A DNA stretch of 64,000 nt from Pseudocercospora fijiensis CIRAD86 (GCF_000340215.1 NW_006921532.1:5097126-5161125), one strand, 5' to 3'. Positions 9,900 to 23,566 are shown, counted from the first letter of the stretch. Translations and numbers: made by a program. The notes: generated by a model from the letters alone, not told the origin.

Positions 9900-11699
9900 G
9901 TACAATGTCTAACTCTAACTACGCTATCCTTATATATAATAAAGTAATATATAACTATAAGAATTAAGGACTATCGACTAATTATAATACGAGCGTACCT
10001 TCCTTACTATAATAGGTAGGTATACGGGATATTGTAGCACTGCCCCTGTTCTGCGTAATGTCGTACTAAGTTCTTTGCGTCTACTCTAAAAGACCTAGCT
10101 ATATCCGCTTCCGAGGGTTGTCCGCTTCTAAGGGTTTGTTCTTATTATTATAAGGGCTATTATTGTTCGTAGTTTCGCTAGCCCTAATTAGTTAGGTTTA
10201 GTAGCCTTTAATTGTTAATCTTATCTTATCTTTTCCGAAAAAACACAGCTCGTCTAGTTTCTATAAGTAAAGGCTATTGTAAGTATAGTAGTAGAGGTTC
10301 GCCTCGCTTAAAGGGTCGGAAAGATCGAGGAGTAATCTATTGTCCGCAAGATCGACCCTAGCTAGCTTAGCTCTATAGTTTTTACCCTTAGTTAGTCTAT
10401 TAGTCGCTTAATCCTTTAACTTAGTTAAAGTTTTAACTTAGCCTTAAAGTTTTGATTAAACCTTTAATAGGCTTAAAGCTTTTAATTAAAGTTTTAATTA
10501 AAGGTACCTTAGGCTCGTAGTATAGGTAAGGTTGTATCTATAGGCGTAGCGATAATAGCAAGTAATGTTAACAATAGTAGCGCTAGTCGCCTTAGCGCTA
10601 ACTTTACCTTCTTCCAATTTCCTTCTTTAACTAATAACAACTCGGTAATACCGTTACTAATATAGCCGCGCCGGCCGCGCCGTCCTTGCCGATCGCCTAG
10701 GTCTCGAGGCCCCGATAGAATAAAGGAATAAGAGGGGGACCTATAGGGCGCGTTAGTAAAGAGGTAGAGTCCTTAAAAGAGTATACGATTAATTAATTAA
10801 CGCGTCGTAGCGCGCCTAGTATAGTCTTATTGTCCTTTGTTGCTAACACTTGCTTATCTCTAATTAGTTAGCTAATAGTACCCTAGGGGTAGTATTGTTC
10901 CTAGGCGATATTATAGGCCCTTAGCCTTCTTCTTGTTCTTTATACTAGTCTAATACTTATCTAATAACTTAGTTATATCTTTAAAAGAGGCTTTAGCCTC
11001 CTACGAGTCCTATTTAGGTAAATAGCCTTGCTATCTTAATAGGTACTCCTTCTTGCCTTTCCTAGTCCGATACTATAGGATACGTTCTATAGACTACAGC
11101 TCTTCGCTATTAGCTAGTATATCCTCGGATTCGGTAGGTGCTTTATCGCCTTCGCGCTAGTAGTATAGTTTAAGGAGGGAGATATAGAAGGTATTATAGA
11201 TAGTATAATAAGGTAGAAGCTATAACTAGTAGGCCTAGCTATTGCCCTTCGGTTCTCGGATACGAAATAGGCTAATGTATCTTAGTGCGAGCTTGGGCCT
11301 TGTTTTACTATTAGGCGATAGGTATTTGCGGATACGGAGGTTCTTAGTGCTAAGTATAACTATATCGCCTTGTTTAAAGGTTATTAGTATATAACGCTTA
11401 TCGTAGTAGGCCTTTTAGTATTCTTAAGCCTTTATTAACTTCTCAGCTATCTTAGTATAGATTTCTCGTATCTTCTAGATACGTTCTATTACCGCTAGTG
11501 TCTCTAGTACTTGACGCGCTTCCCTTTCCTTACGCTCGGCCTCGAGCGAGGTAAATAGATCTTATAGCAACGCGGCGTTTTGACCTATTATAGCTATATA
11601 TAGTAAAACCTTAGTTAATAAGTATACACTATTATTATATACGAATTCTATAGGCTATAAGAGATTAACCTAATCCTTAGGATTCTCGTTAATATAACT
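9900..11699 (-). pseudogene. Y pol remnant (second half of integrase and chromodomain)
   Basis: The minus strand resumes the integrase core where X1 broke it, including a piece reading LLQPIEFVYNNS, the usual LLPLAEFAYN block. A basic stretch with GDIVILSTKNLR follows, and a chromodomain-like segment (KKEYLLRQQGYLP for the typical YLVKWKGY) lies near 11.0-11.1 kb. In chromoviruses this domain is thought to direct integration to methylated histone H3. The trailing 1 kb toward the LTR has no recognised domain. All frames are broken by RIP-type stops. Confidence 0.75.
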
Positions 11700-11704
11700 G
11701 CGTA

Positions 11705-11892
11705 TGCTAGGCACACGGTTACAGTACGAAGGTATTATAACGGTTGTATAGTGCAAAAGTTAATACATTCTCTAAGATGCCGCGAGGCAAGCTATCTATA
11801 TAATAGTCCTACTATTAGTAGCAATAGCGACCGTAGCGGTCGATAGTGACCGCTACCTGCTATTGTATATGCAATAGTGTTATATCGTAACA
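11705..11892 (-). repeat. 3' LTR of X1 (188 bp)
   Basis: Starts TGCTAGGCACACGG and ends TATATCGTAACA. It aligns over its whole length with 39964-40151 and with the X2 LTR at 3972-4159. Confidence 0.9.
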
Positions 11893-11899
11893 GCCTCCC

Positions 11900-14800
11900 C
11901 CCCTATAAAAAAGGTCGGCACTGTCTATAGTGTCCTAAAACAAAGGTCCTTAGTAGGCCGCACCGTAGGAAGGTTTAAGGCAAAAGAGCGTAATAGCGTC
12001 GCATAAAGGCTAAGCCTAAACAGTATACTAGAACAGTAATGCTAGGTACAGAATCGTATCTCTCTAGTAATAACTACGTCGGTTTTATACTTACTTATTG
12101 CGACGGTTACGAAGGGCGTCGCGTAAGCTAGTCGGTATAGTCTAAACCGCCTTTAGCTGCGGCTAAGGCGCGACGGTCTTTATAGTCTTATTATCGGATA
12201 GCGAGGTATTAACTACGTCCGCTATAGTAGTAGCGCGGTCTAACTAATCGATAGGGATATTAGGGAAGTCGGCACCTAGCAATAGTAGCGTATCGGCGTC
12301 GCGTATAGCACCGTATAGCTTAAAGTAGTCGGCTATCTATATATCGAGCTTCGCGATCTTATCCTTAGTAGCATTGCCTTATACGCCGCCGAGCAGCTTA
12401 AAAGCGTCCTCGTAGATTAGGTATAGTATAGGGATTGCCTATTACAGCGCGACGCGCAAGAAATCGTAGTAAAGATAGGTTAGCGATAGCGTAAGCGACT
12501 CCTTTAAGACCGTAGCGGAAAGACGACACTACTAGGCTATCTAGCGCTTAGTTGCTTCGCGGATCTATGCCTTAGCTAGCATCTATTGCAGCTAGTATAC
12601 CTCGGTTACTACTAACTCGGATTGGCGTATATAGTAGAGAGCTTATAAGTTAAGCGTACGCATACTAATTGCCGTCGCATTATATTAGTATTATCCGTAG
12701 GCGCCTATAGTGTTTTCCTATAGGGCGGGCAAAGGTAGTAAGCGTATCGGAAGCGCTAGGAGCTTGTACTATAGCTACGCAACCGTATTGTTAGGCGGTA
12801 GTAGCTAAGCCGTAGCTAGAGCCTTCGTAGGCGTAGAGAATAGGTTAGACGGTAGCGGCATCTTCGACGATAGGCGAGGCGCTAAGAACGGGCTAGCGGT
12901 TAGCTTCTAGCGAGTATTTAACTTAGTCGATAGTAATACGCGCGAGGAGTTTAGCTAGACCGCCTTAGTTAGCGGGGCAACGGCCGGAGGTTGCGGCTTA
13001 GCCCGAGTCGCGAGCTTAGGAGGGAAGATTTTGCTAAAGAGGTACGCGTTAGTAAGGTCGGTCTCGTCTAGCGAGTAGTCGGGTAACGGTACTAGGAATA
13101 CGCCTATAGGATCCTAAGTATAGTCGATATTGTACTACTAGTGATTCTTATTCGTTACTATCTTATCGTACTTGAAAATAGTATTGCCCTATATAATACG
13201 CTCTTAGACGCCTAAAGGATCGAAGACTAGATCGGTAGCGGCCGTCTACGGTAACTTATAGAACTATAGCGTTAGCGCGGGCTACAATCTATTAGGGATA
13301 GCGCCGTCCTTAAGCGTCTAGATATAGGCAATAAAGGTAGATAAGGCGTATACCGGATCGATCTACGTTAGCTAGTAGACTAGGCTAAAGTCTACTAGAC
13401 ACTAACGGTTAAGGAGCAGTAGAGGTATACCTTTACCCTTATTAGCGGCGTAGGTACCGTTCTAGTAGCGACCGCTACCTATAAGCTAAGCGTACTATTC
13501 CGTACGCGACGCATTAGTAGCCTTCGTGTCTGTAAGCGCCTTATTTGTATAGAGGGCGGATGTATAGCCCTCGCCGCGGAGCGTATAGGCGTTACGGACC
13601 GTAACATACCGCTAGGTATAAGCGACGACGTCCTAGGTAATAGCTAGGCGACCTAGGTTGCGACGGTGTAGGTAGGGCAGACTACTAGAGTTTAGGGAGG
13701 ACTTATACTACTTATAGAGCTATATCGCCGACTAGGTACTAAGCTCTATACCGATTAGTAGCAGCTAAACGGTGTAGTTCTTAAGCTAGGAGTCTAGTAG
13801 AGGTAGGCGCACTATTAAGAGTCGTCCGGTAGCTACTATCTATAAGAATTAGACTTCGCCGTAGGTAGTTAGGTCGATCTTATAATGCTTAGTCGCTCCG
13901 ACGTATTTACTAATAGGTCGCTTGCCCGTCTTTTAGTATTCCTTACCGTAATCGCGGTAGGAGACATCCTTACCGTTCTCGCTACGCTTATATAGGACCG
14001 GGTAACCGCCTACTATAATGCTATCGCGATGTTCTTTTAAGACGAAGCGGTAGAACTACTCTTATACGAGGTCGACCGTCTATAGGAAGTATAAAATAGC
14101 GCGTACTACAAGACTAACGGCTCTATTACAGATTAGAGACAGTGCTAGCTAGAATCGTAAGTCGCCGGTATAGGTGCTTAAGCCTAGGAAGTTCTCGCGT
14201 AAGTAGGTAATGTTTACTAGGAGTCGGTACTATAACTTCGCGTAGTAGAAAGTAATAGTTAGTAGAAAATTCGTATCGAGGTTAGCTAGGTTAGGAAGCT
14301 CCTTTAATTCGCCCGCCGTTATAAGCGCTACGTACTCGCTAAAGCGTATCGCGTAAATCTCCTACTACGTATCGTAACCGTCCGAGTAGAGGTCGGTCCT
14401 AAAGATAGAGTATTTACGGGCGAGATCGTCGTTTACGATTTAGAAGGAGCACGGTTACGTAAAGAGTAGGTTTTTAAAATCGGTAACTAGCTTGCCTATA
14501 TACTAATGTAATTCGCGTAGAATCTAGAAGCGCCGATCGCTAGCTATAAGGTACAGATAATATAGGTAATACTAAAGCCTTACTAAATAGTGTTCGACTA
14601 TTCGCTTATATAGGCGTAGGCGAAAAAGATTAGGCAGCCGACCGTTAGCGTCCTTAGCGTACGCGTTACGTATAAGCTTCGCGGCCTAGATAAAGCGTAC
14701 GTCTCTATTCTTATTACGCTCTATAGGATTAGCGGCGATTAGCGTATCGACTTTCTTATTATAGTCCTCGTACTCTACGTACTACCGGATTGCAGCTTGC

Positions 14801-17000
14801 TCGGGCGTCTCGTTAGCGCGAAGGAGACGCTTATTAATCAAAGTCTAGCGCGCGCGCTAGCCTCGAAGCCGCTACCGCTCGAACTTGAGTTCTTTAGGGG
14901 ATAGGACCGGAGGTTCCTTAAAAACCGACTCGATCGGAGTAGCTAGGAGCTTAGGAGGAGCTAGTACGGGCGCTTATAGCGAGCCGTTACTCGGCGCCTA
15001 CGTTAGGGAGGCGAGTGCCTATAGTAGTAGTAAATTAGGAAGTATACGCGCTAGCGGAGATAGTAGTTCTAGTAAAGCCGGTCGATTTGCGGGTATTATT
15101 AACGGTAGTGCCGATTCTAAAGCCGAAGGCGCATTAAGAGGCTACGCGCTAACGGGATTAATCGGGCCGCTTTCCGTACCGTTAGCCGGGCTACTAGACG
15201 CGTAGGTAGCGGCGTCTCGGTAAAGGGCAAAGAAGCCCGGTACGATGTCCTATAGCTTCTCGGCCTCTAGGATCTCGACCTATAACGCTTTGCCCTTCTA
15301 AACAAACTCCTATTTACCTAAATAGTACGGCGGAGGGTCGTCGTTATCGATAAAGTAGTCGGCTATAGCTTTGTAGAGCGCTCGGCCCGTCTATCGGCCC
15401 TCGCCTAGCAACGCCTTCGCTAGCTCCGCTAACTATTTCTTCTTCGTAGTAAGCGCCGTAACCGCCTATATAAACGACTTCCTATCGAAAACGTAATCTA
15501 GATTAACTGCCGCGATAACCGCCGGTACGTAATATTTTAGAAAGGAAAATCGTCTAATATTAGAGAGCGGATAGTCTAGATTCGGAAGCACTATCGATAG
15601 GCTAGCAATAGTCTAACGCTATATAGTACTAAACTCGCTACCCGGCGTCCCCTACGATTACGGGCGAGCTATTACCTCGAGTAAGTCGAAATCGGATCCG
15701 TCTATATTATTAGCCGGGGGCAACGGTACTAAGCTCGCTATTAGCGTATCGTTAATGCGACTACGGCCTAAGAACAACGGTACGTGTCGCTATAACAGTT
15801 ATCGGCCGGAGTCCGTTAATGCGTAGTGCAATTCTATATCTAATCCGTCCTCGGTAAATATTAGGAAAGGCCGTATATATCTATTCTTAGTAGCGTAGCT
15901 TAATACCGCCTAAACCTCGCCAGTACTTAAACTGCCGTTAGTAGAAATAAGCGATAGCGCCTTGCGAAAGGTCTATCGAAGATTGCCTTCCGCCGTAGCG
16001 AGGATCGCAAAGCCCTCTAACGTCTATACTAGGTTAATACTATGTTCCTCTAGACGCGTTTGTTACGGGTTAAGCGTAGCGTTATCTATCTCTCTACGAT
16101 GCTCGCCGATCTAATCCGCTATTACGTCTTCTCTACCTACCGAATCCTTTGTCGAGTTCTCTATATCCTCTAGCTTAGGCGTAGCTATACGTATCTCGAC
16201 CGTAGCGCTAGGCGCTATATCCTTTCCGTTCGTTATATTCTTAAGCTTAGCCGCGAGCGTAGGAATCTCGATCGGGGTATTTAAGGCTATATTCTCTCTA
16301 CTCGTTACGGCCCTAGGCTCCGGCGCGGCTATACGATTCTCGACCGTTTCGTCTAATACCGTATCCTCCTTGTCCGTTATATTCTCTAGCTCCGGCGCGG
16401 CCGTACGACTCTCGACCGTAGTGTCTAATACTGTATTCGCCTCGTCCGTTAGGCCCTCTAGCTTAGGCGCGGCCGTGTAATTCTTAACCGTAGTATCTAA
16501 TACTATATTCTTATTGCTTGCCTTACTCTCTAGCTTAGGCGTAGGCGTCGAGCTAGTAACAAACAAGGACTGTCCGGCCGATCCTAAACCGTTAGATAGT
16601 AGCGGTTCCCTACGAGGAGCGTTAATCTTACTGTTCCCTATCGCGGTGTCCTAAGGGTCTCGATCCTCGCTTCTACGATGTTCCTTAGCTATCGCTCCTT
16701 AGAGAAGGTCGAGCGTATCGGCCTTACGGTATAGGCGAGACGCGCGCTATAACTCCGCCTCGAACGATATAACGTTTAGGCGCTTATATCGCGATCGGTA
16801 CTATAGAAATTTTTACTAAAAAGCTACTACTTTACGTTCCCCGCGACGGACGCGGTTATCGCGCTCGAGTGCCGTTTATAATCGTCGTCGGTAATTAATA
16901 GAAAGCTCTCGTATCGTAGGATACCGGAAAGATCGATACTAAATAAGGGATAGCCCGCGCCTACGTATAACGGTTGCCTAAGTAACGTAGTTACGATAAC
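11900..17000 (-). pseudogene. X1 third ORF, about 5 kb between pol and 3' LTR, unknown function
   Basis: After the chromodomain a second minus-strand frame, different from the pol frame, runs from about 17.0 kb to about 11.95 kb. Codon phase agrees at three distant points (near 16.57, 14.37 and 12.28 kb) and only TAG/TAA stops interrupt it. Read through, it would give about 1,600-1,700 residues. Five 24-residue repeats at 16111-16566 carry the pattern (N/D)xxLDTTVExRTAAPxLE. Later parts are rich in Leu, Ala, Gln and Tyr (for example YLRENFLGLSTYTGDL). I see no signal peptide, no cluster of membrane segments and no match to an envelope protein. The position is that of env in errantiviruses. 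It may be a new capsid or regulatory protein, or a captured gene. Confidence 0.6.
16111..16566 (-). repeat. 72-bp (24-residue) tandem repeat in the X1 third ORF
   Basis: Five imperfect copies of a 24-codon unit, of the kind NTVLDTTVESRTAAPELENI, form the longest stop-free stretch of X1 on the minus strand (151 codons). The copies differ from each other at the protein level by more than RIP alone explains, so the array is older than the RIP event. Confidence 0.8.
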
Positions 17001-17179
17001 GATATAAGGGCACGCCTAGGCGGGTTACGACTCCGAAGGAGGAGTCGCGCCGCGGAGCTATATCGATTTACGTCGAACCGCGAGGGATTGTCCGGCCTCG
17101 CCTTTATCGGCGGGGCTAGCAACCTCTAAAAAAGGCTAGCGCGCTCTCGTCCGCTTTACTACCCTATAGAGGGTATAGG

Positions 17180-20100
17180 ACGGCGGGGCCTCCTCGAGAG
17201 AATAGGCGTTATCGTAGATTTTACGTAAATCGTTCGCGCCCGTTAAGTCGTCGGTATTATACTATATATTATAGGCGCTCCTATACCCTTTCTACTTTAC
17301 TAGGTATTAGAGAACGGGCTAGCCTCTTCGGACGACGGTCCGTCGCCCGAGAAAGCGCTCGATTTCGTAAGAGTCGCCCTCGTCGCTAGAACCTAGACCG
17401 TCCTTAGCTACGACGGGCGGGGGCTTGTAATTAACAGTTCTCTTAAAAGGGTCTAGGTCTTTAGGAGCTTTTTCTAATTACAAAACCGATATTACCGGAT
17501 AGATACGCATTAATAGCGGCAACTCGAGACGGTAGGCTAGTCGTCCGACCTTCTCGAGAACCGTAAAAGGCCCTTTAAAACAGTAGCTAAACTTGTACGA
17601 CTAACCTAGCACTTCGTAACTATAGTATAGGCGAAGTATAATACGGTTACCTAGCTTAAGGAATAGGGGCTTATACTTACTGTTATACTGTTCTTTTATT
17701 TTTACGTTCGCCTAAGTAATCGCGTCCTAGACTTCCTTCTAGATACGGCTACGCGCTGCCGCCCTATTATACGGATAGTCGTATAGTGTATCGAGCGAGT
17801 CGAGATTCGTCCTTACGCCCGTAGTAACCTCGTTCGGCGACTAACCGGTAGTCGTATTACGGGAGTTATTAAGCGTAGCCTATAGCTATAGGATAAACGT
17901 CGTCTAATCCTCGCTAGGATAATCCGCTAACTAGTAACGAATCGCCGTCTCGACCGTTTAGTTAGTTCGCTCGGATTGACTATCGGTTTAAGGGTAGTAG
18001 GCCGTAGACGTAGCTAGCTTCGTACGTAGGCGCGAGAAAACGCCCTTAAAGAAGTCGCTTAGCTAGCGAGGATTACGATTAGCGATAAGTACTACCGGTA
18101 TACTTATATCTATTAAGTAAAGCCTATCGATTAGAGCGATGCCCTAGTCGTAGGCCTTCTAGTCCTCTTTGCCTAGGACGACCGCTACCCGCTTAGACGT
18201 CTTATAAGTAATCGTATATAGTGCATTAAATCTATTAGTCGTAACCGGTAAGGCGGTTACGAGATCTATCGTTATAGTATAGTACAGGCCCTCCGCATTC
18301 TAGATCGGGTAAAGTTCGCCGTAAGGAGCGTATCGGGGGATACGTAAAAGGAGACACTAGTAATAATAATCTAAATAGAGGCGGAGGTAGCGAGCGAGTC
18401 GATATATAAAGAAGGAAGCTTAAATACGGTCGAAGACGCGCTAAAAGCCTTAGTAGCAACGGTTATCGTAAGCCTGCTCGAAGATCTCGCCTATTAAGGC
18501 TCGAGGGATATAGAGTCGCTCGCGCCCTAAAGATTAGTTACGGAAATACAAGAGGCCGTCCCTCTCGAAGAATCGAATGCCTAGCGGACTATTAAACTTA
18601 TTACCTACGAATAGGTCCGGATTTTTGCTACCCTTATACCGAACTAGCGTTTTCGTTACCGAAGGCATATTAGCTCCCTCCGAATAAAGACGCTCTAAAG
18701 CATTCCGCGCCTACGCTTATCGAACTAGTCGTAAAACCCTAGACTAATGTTCGTCGTTATCGTACGCTCGGTTTAACCGACGTCGGAAATCCGGATCTAG
18801 CTCTACTAATATCGTATAGAAGTAGGCTACTTCCTCTAGATCGGCCGAAGAGGGCGTAGCGTCGGCATAGTAAGAGAGCGGGTCTAAGTTCTCCTCGTCC
18901 GGCGTTAGCTTAGGCGACTCCGTATCCCCTAGAAGTCGACTAAGGGCGTCTAGAACTAGGTATATCCGCCCTAGACGGTAAACTATATCGACTCGATATT
19001 AGGAAAGGAATATCGATGCCCTTACTAATTTTAGGTTCTACTTACCTATATCGGTAGTCGTAGTTATCGATACCGAGTTAGTAAGACCGACCGCGGTATA
19101 GTAGTCTATAAAGATAGTCGTCGGCCTCGATAAAGCATATATTAAATAGCCTACCTTCTTTACTATCTATACGATTCCCGAGTATTCGAGCTCTGTCGGC
19201 TAATATCGTATCTCCGCCTAAGTTAGGCCTCGGCTTAAGAACAAAATAGGCTAAACCTTATAATAAGGAAACAACTGCGCCTTTCCCTTAGATAGAATAG
19301 GGTCTAGGTCCCTATCGATATAGTAGAGCACCGCGCTATAGCTAAACTCTTTAAAGGAATCTATATTAGCGTATAAGCGACGGTTAGGGTCGAAATGGTA
19401 TAGGAAGGAGGGCTCGTAGAACATCGATTGCAATAAGCGAAACGCTTTTACTAGCTCGTCGCGGTGCTAATCGTTCTTACCTAGCGTCGTAACGGCAACG
19501 TACCGACGACGACTATTGCCGGTAACTAGCGCCCCTTTTAATAAGCGTATCTTCTTTACCTATAGAGGCGCCGCTATCTGTACGTAGTATAGGATATATT
19601 ACCGCAACTAATTGGTTAGACCGAGATAATACTCTAGCTTCTATACGTTCTCCGAGAACTAAAGTAAGGTAATCGCTGCGATTTTCTCTTTACTCGTAGC
19701 TAGACCGAGGCCGCTAACGTGCTAACCTAAAAGGGTCGTAGAGGGGAAGCCTAAGAAAGTCTTCTTCGGACTAATGCTAATCCTTATAGCGTCTAACCTC
19801 TAGAAGACCGCTTCTAGATAATCGAGATGCTTAGGCAACGTCTTCGAAAATACTACGATATCGTCGATATAAGCTCGCGTAAAGCTACGACAGTCGCGAA
19901 GGATCTAATCTAGCTTCCGCTATACGAATTAGACACTGTTCGAATACCCTATAATAGCGACCTTATACTATTCCTAGCTACGATAAGTATTAATCGTTAA
20001 TTTGTAACGATCCTCCGGCTTTACGCCCTATTAGTAGAAGAAGGTTAGACAGTCTATAGTGCTAATATACTAGCACCCTACTAACTGTATAAAGAGATCC

Positions 20101-23100
20101 GCCTAGAGCGGTATCTAATAGCTATCGGGGATCGTTACCTTATTTAAGGCGCGTATATCGACTACCGCCCGCGGCTTATTAATTATGCTACCTTTACTGT
20201 TAGCAACGCGCTTCTATACGACAAACACTAGAAAGCCGAAGGGCGTAGGCTCGGTTGTATACTACATCTTCCTCTAGCGGTATAGGTCGTTATATATCTT
20301 ATCTACTACTTTACGATCCCTCTTGCCTAGGTTAATTATATAGGGGGGCGGCAACAGATCTAGGTAATTTAGTACGGTTAGGATAGGTATATAATCGTAC
20401 TCGGGAATATCGACTACCGTTTAGCGATCCGTAAAAAGCTCTAGGTACCGCTCGACCGCTATAGCGATTTAGTCTACCTAGTTATCGTTACCGTAGATCG
20501 TTACGCCTAACGCATACTAGTATTCCCGCTATATATTTAGCATATCCCGCGTAGCCGTAAAAGCGTTAGGACTTAATCCCGCTAGTCTGTAGTCGGCTAC
20601 GTCGATATAGTAGGCCCTAGCAATAGTCCTATTACTTAATAAACCGAGTAGCTGTCCGGCTCGAATCGTTACTAGAGTCGTCGCATCGTTACGAATGTAT
20701 ATATAAGAAAAATTAGCGTCTACGACCTAATTATACGCCGTTACTAACGGCGGAGCTTGTAACGACAATCCCTATACATTACTAGTTAGCTAGACTAAGA
20801 AACCGGCGTTAAGAATGAAATCCCGGCCCTTAGGGAGGTCGCCGCCGTACTTAACTAGAGCGAGGGCGACCGTACGCGGCGCTAATATTACGTCCTCCGC
20901 TAGCTTTACGGGGCGCTAGACCGACTTCCCTTTCTTGCGCTTAACGGCTACTTTAAAGCAGGCGTTGTCCTAACTAGCTACGGTAACCGTCCGTACGGGA
21001 ATATCGATCTTTATTCCCTCTAGGGCAATCGTATCTATACCGACTAGGATTTTTGCCTTTAGTTTAGGAACTAGGTAAACCTCGCGAGTTATTCGTACTA
21101 GGGAGACTATACCGTCCGTCTTCGCTACTAGGACAAACATGTCTAATATAACGTATTCCCCGGAGCGATGCGCGCCGGCAATGCCGCCGATTTCGATCGG
21201 TTCGCATAGCTTACGTATCTCTACGTCCGGGCAATAGCTTAAAACGAAGTCTCTTTCCGTAATAGTAAGTATATAGCCGGTATCTAGGTAGACCTATATA
21301 GACGCACTAGATAGTAACAACCGAAGAGGGAAAGTTATATATTGCTAATTCCGGAATGCGTAACCTTACTAAGCTAACGGAGGCGCCTTCGACTAAATTA
21401 CTTCCGGGTTTGCCGATATGCGTTCGATAATAGTAGAAGGCGTCGTCGCCCCTATATACTCCTTGCGAATATGCTAGTATAGAAGGTTGCCTAACTTAAA
21501 TCGCCGCCTATAGACCTTGCAAGCGTGCTTTATAGAGGCAAATAGTTAGATCGCCGCTAATAGGGACGCTTTAGCCTATAGCACCGAGTTTAACGCTAAT
21601 AGCGAGCGATCGCCTATGCCTGCAAAGTAAGCTCCTAAGCCTAGATCGGAGTCGTATAGGTCGGTAAAGTAGTCGGCGTCTTCTCCGGCGTTACTAAAAT
21701 AGCTATAATTATCTGCGTCGGTTTTCCTATTATCCTCCTAACTATCCTCCCGATAGCCGTCGTCGGCTTAGTTAGTATTATTTACGATATCGCCTACTCT
21801 CTTACTATTATCGGCAAAGTTAGCCTACTTACGAGCTCGATCGTTACGCTTTCTATCCTATCGATTAAATAGGCGCGAATCGACTCGCTTTAGGTCTTTC
21901 GGGAGGAAGGTAGGGCTGCTACCCTTCGACGGTCCTTTACTATTTCCTGCCGGCGGCAGGCGATTCTACTAAGGGGCGCTAGGCAGGCGATTCTGCTAAT
22001 AGGCGTTAGTAAGGCGTAGCGGGTTCGGTCGGTCGGCATCGCGGTTCTAGTAGTTAAGGGACGCTCTTACCGGAGCGAAGCTCGCTAGGGTATAAGAGGC
22101 ATTCCCTTCGTATTAGTTCTACTAGGTAGCCTTACTAACGCGGCTAATGTTCCTAGTCGTAGCGTCTAGGCGACGATTAGACGAGGACGAAAGTATATAT
22201 TCCTAGATTAATACCTACTTCTCGTAGTACGTAACCTACTTATCGACCTTTATACGACAATTTAGCTCGTCTATATTTAATTAGAGGCGCGGATCTATTC
22301 GACGATAAGCTTCTAAGAGCCGGTTCGATTTCCGTATACCGGTATCCTTAGTAAGTCGCACCGTCTTAATAATAAAGTCCGTTACTAAACGCCCTAAAGC
22401 GATATCCTACTAGTCGTAGCGTTGCTTATCGAGGAGATCTATCGCCTTTATCGGAGGGACCTTCTATTTCTTGCTAAGACAACGTTCCTAGCGTATTAGA
22501 CCGTATCCGCCGTAGAGCTTTGCTCGGTTACGGCTAGAAAGGTAACTATAATACTAACTAAGCGCTACCCCTCGAAAGCAAAGGGAGAGGTTAAAACGAA
22601 CTGTCTCTCGCCCTACGATATAAGTATAATCCTTAGCCGCTTCGATAAAAGTATATACCGAACGGTATATTATCTTGTTCCCGACTAAGGCGTAGTCTCC
22701 CTCGCTATAATCCGTAACGCTAAGTAGAGGATCGAAGAACCTAAGATACGCTAGGTCGAACCGTAGCCGCTAGAGGCAGGCGTAGTGCCCCTAGATATAA
22801 CTCGCTTTAGAAACTAGCGCTTCCGCGACGTAGTCCCGATAATACTAACGGTGTCTGCGACGGCGGGCGTGTCTATAATAACTACTATCTAAGGAACTAT
22901 CGTTATCCGACGAGGATTAATTAGAGTCGTCCGAATCCTTACTATTAGATAAAGATCTATCCTTACTCGGATTATCCCTATACTAACGGTGTTTCCGGCG
23001 TTGCTTCTTACCTTCCCGTAGTAGACCCTACAAGTCTAATAGCGGAAAGGGCAAAGGCTAACCCTACGTCGGCTTACGAGAGAAATTACCCGGATCGAAG

Positions 23101-23561
23101 TCGCTAAGTAGCGGTAGTAGAGGATCGTTAGGAGGATTTCCGGGTAGATTGCTAGGAGGATTACTAGGCGGATTGCTAGGCGGATCGCCTAGCGCAAACC
23201 CGCCCCGCCGTAAGCGGCTATACCTACGGGCATTTATATATACGTCTACCCTCTGCTAGTAATCGTATTAACCTAGGTTCGGCTAGGGCGGACTTAGCTT
23301 ATACGTAGCCGATAGTAGTGAAATCGCCTATTCTATTAGAAAGTCTAATACGACTTCGTTAAGATAGACTCCGCTCCGCCTAGCTAATTTGCGAAGATAA
23401 TTACGACGCTAACGGTTTTGCTATACGGCGATGTTCGCCCTATCGATCTCCTTAGTTGTCTACGAGGCATCTACCGGGATACGATATTAGAAACGACTAC
23501 GCGGCTCGTTAGCCTACGGGTCGGCGAGGCCGTCGTTTATTAGAGGCAATTAGCCGCGACC
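17180..23561 (-). pseudogene. X1 gag-pol remnant with C-terminal chromodomain
   Basis: Minus strand, from right to left. Gag-like sequence lies at about 21.9-23.5 kb. Reverse transcriptase lies at about 20.5-19.6 kb, with AYIDDIVVFSKTLPKHLDYL at about 19.88-19.81 kb. RNase H follows at about 19.4-18.95 kb (LSRGLTQAEIRYQPTELEYS), then integrase at about 18.5-17.6 kb (YYPQTDSQSERTNQTVETAI with stops read through). A chromodomain (YLVKQKGYRSAYNIQY, stops read as Gln) ends the protein at about 17.3-17.2 kb. RT and chromodomain are in one frame. The RT sequence, with FLGFPS and LLGQHVSGLGL, belongs to a Ty3 group common in filamentous ascomycetes (from memory of the family). All frames contain RIP-type stops. 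Confidence 0.8.
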
Positions 23562-23566
23562 GATAT

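Noticed and set aside
14885..15205. A Gly/Ser/Ala-rich plus-strand ORF of 106 codons
   Set aside because: It is antisense to the X1 third ORF and arises from its low-complexity Ala/Leu/Pro-rich section.
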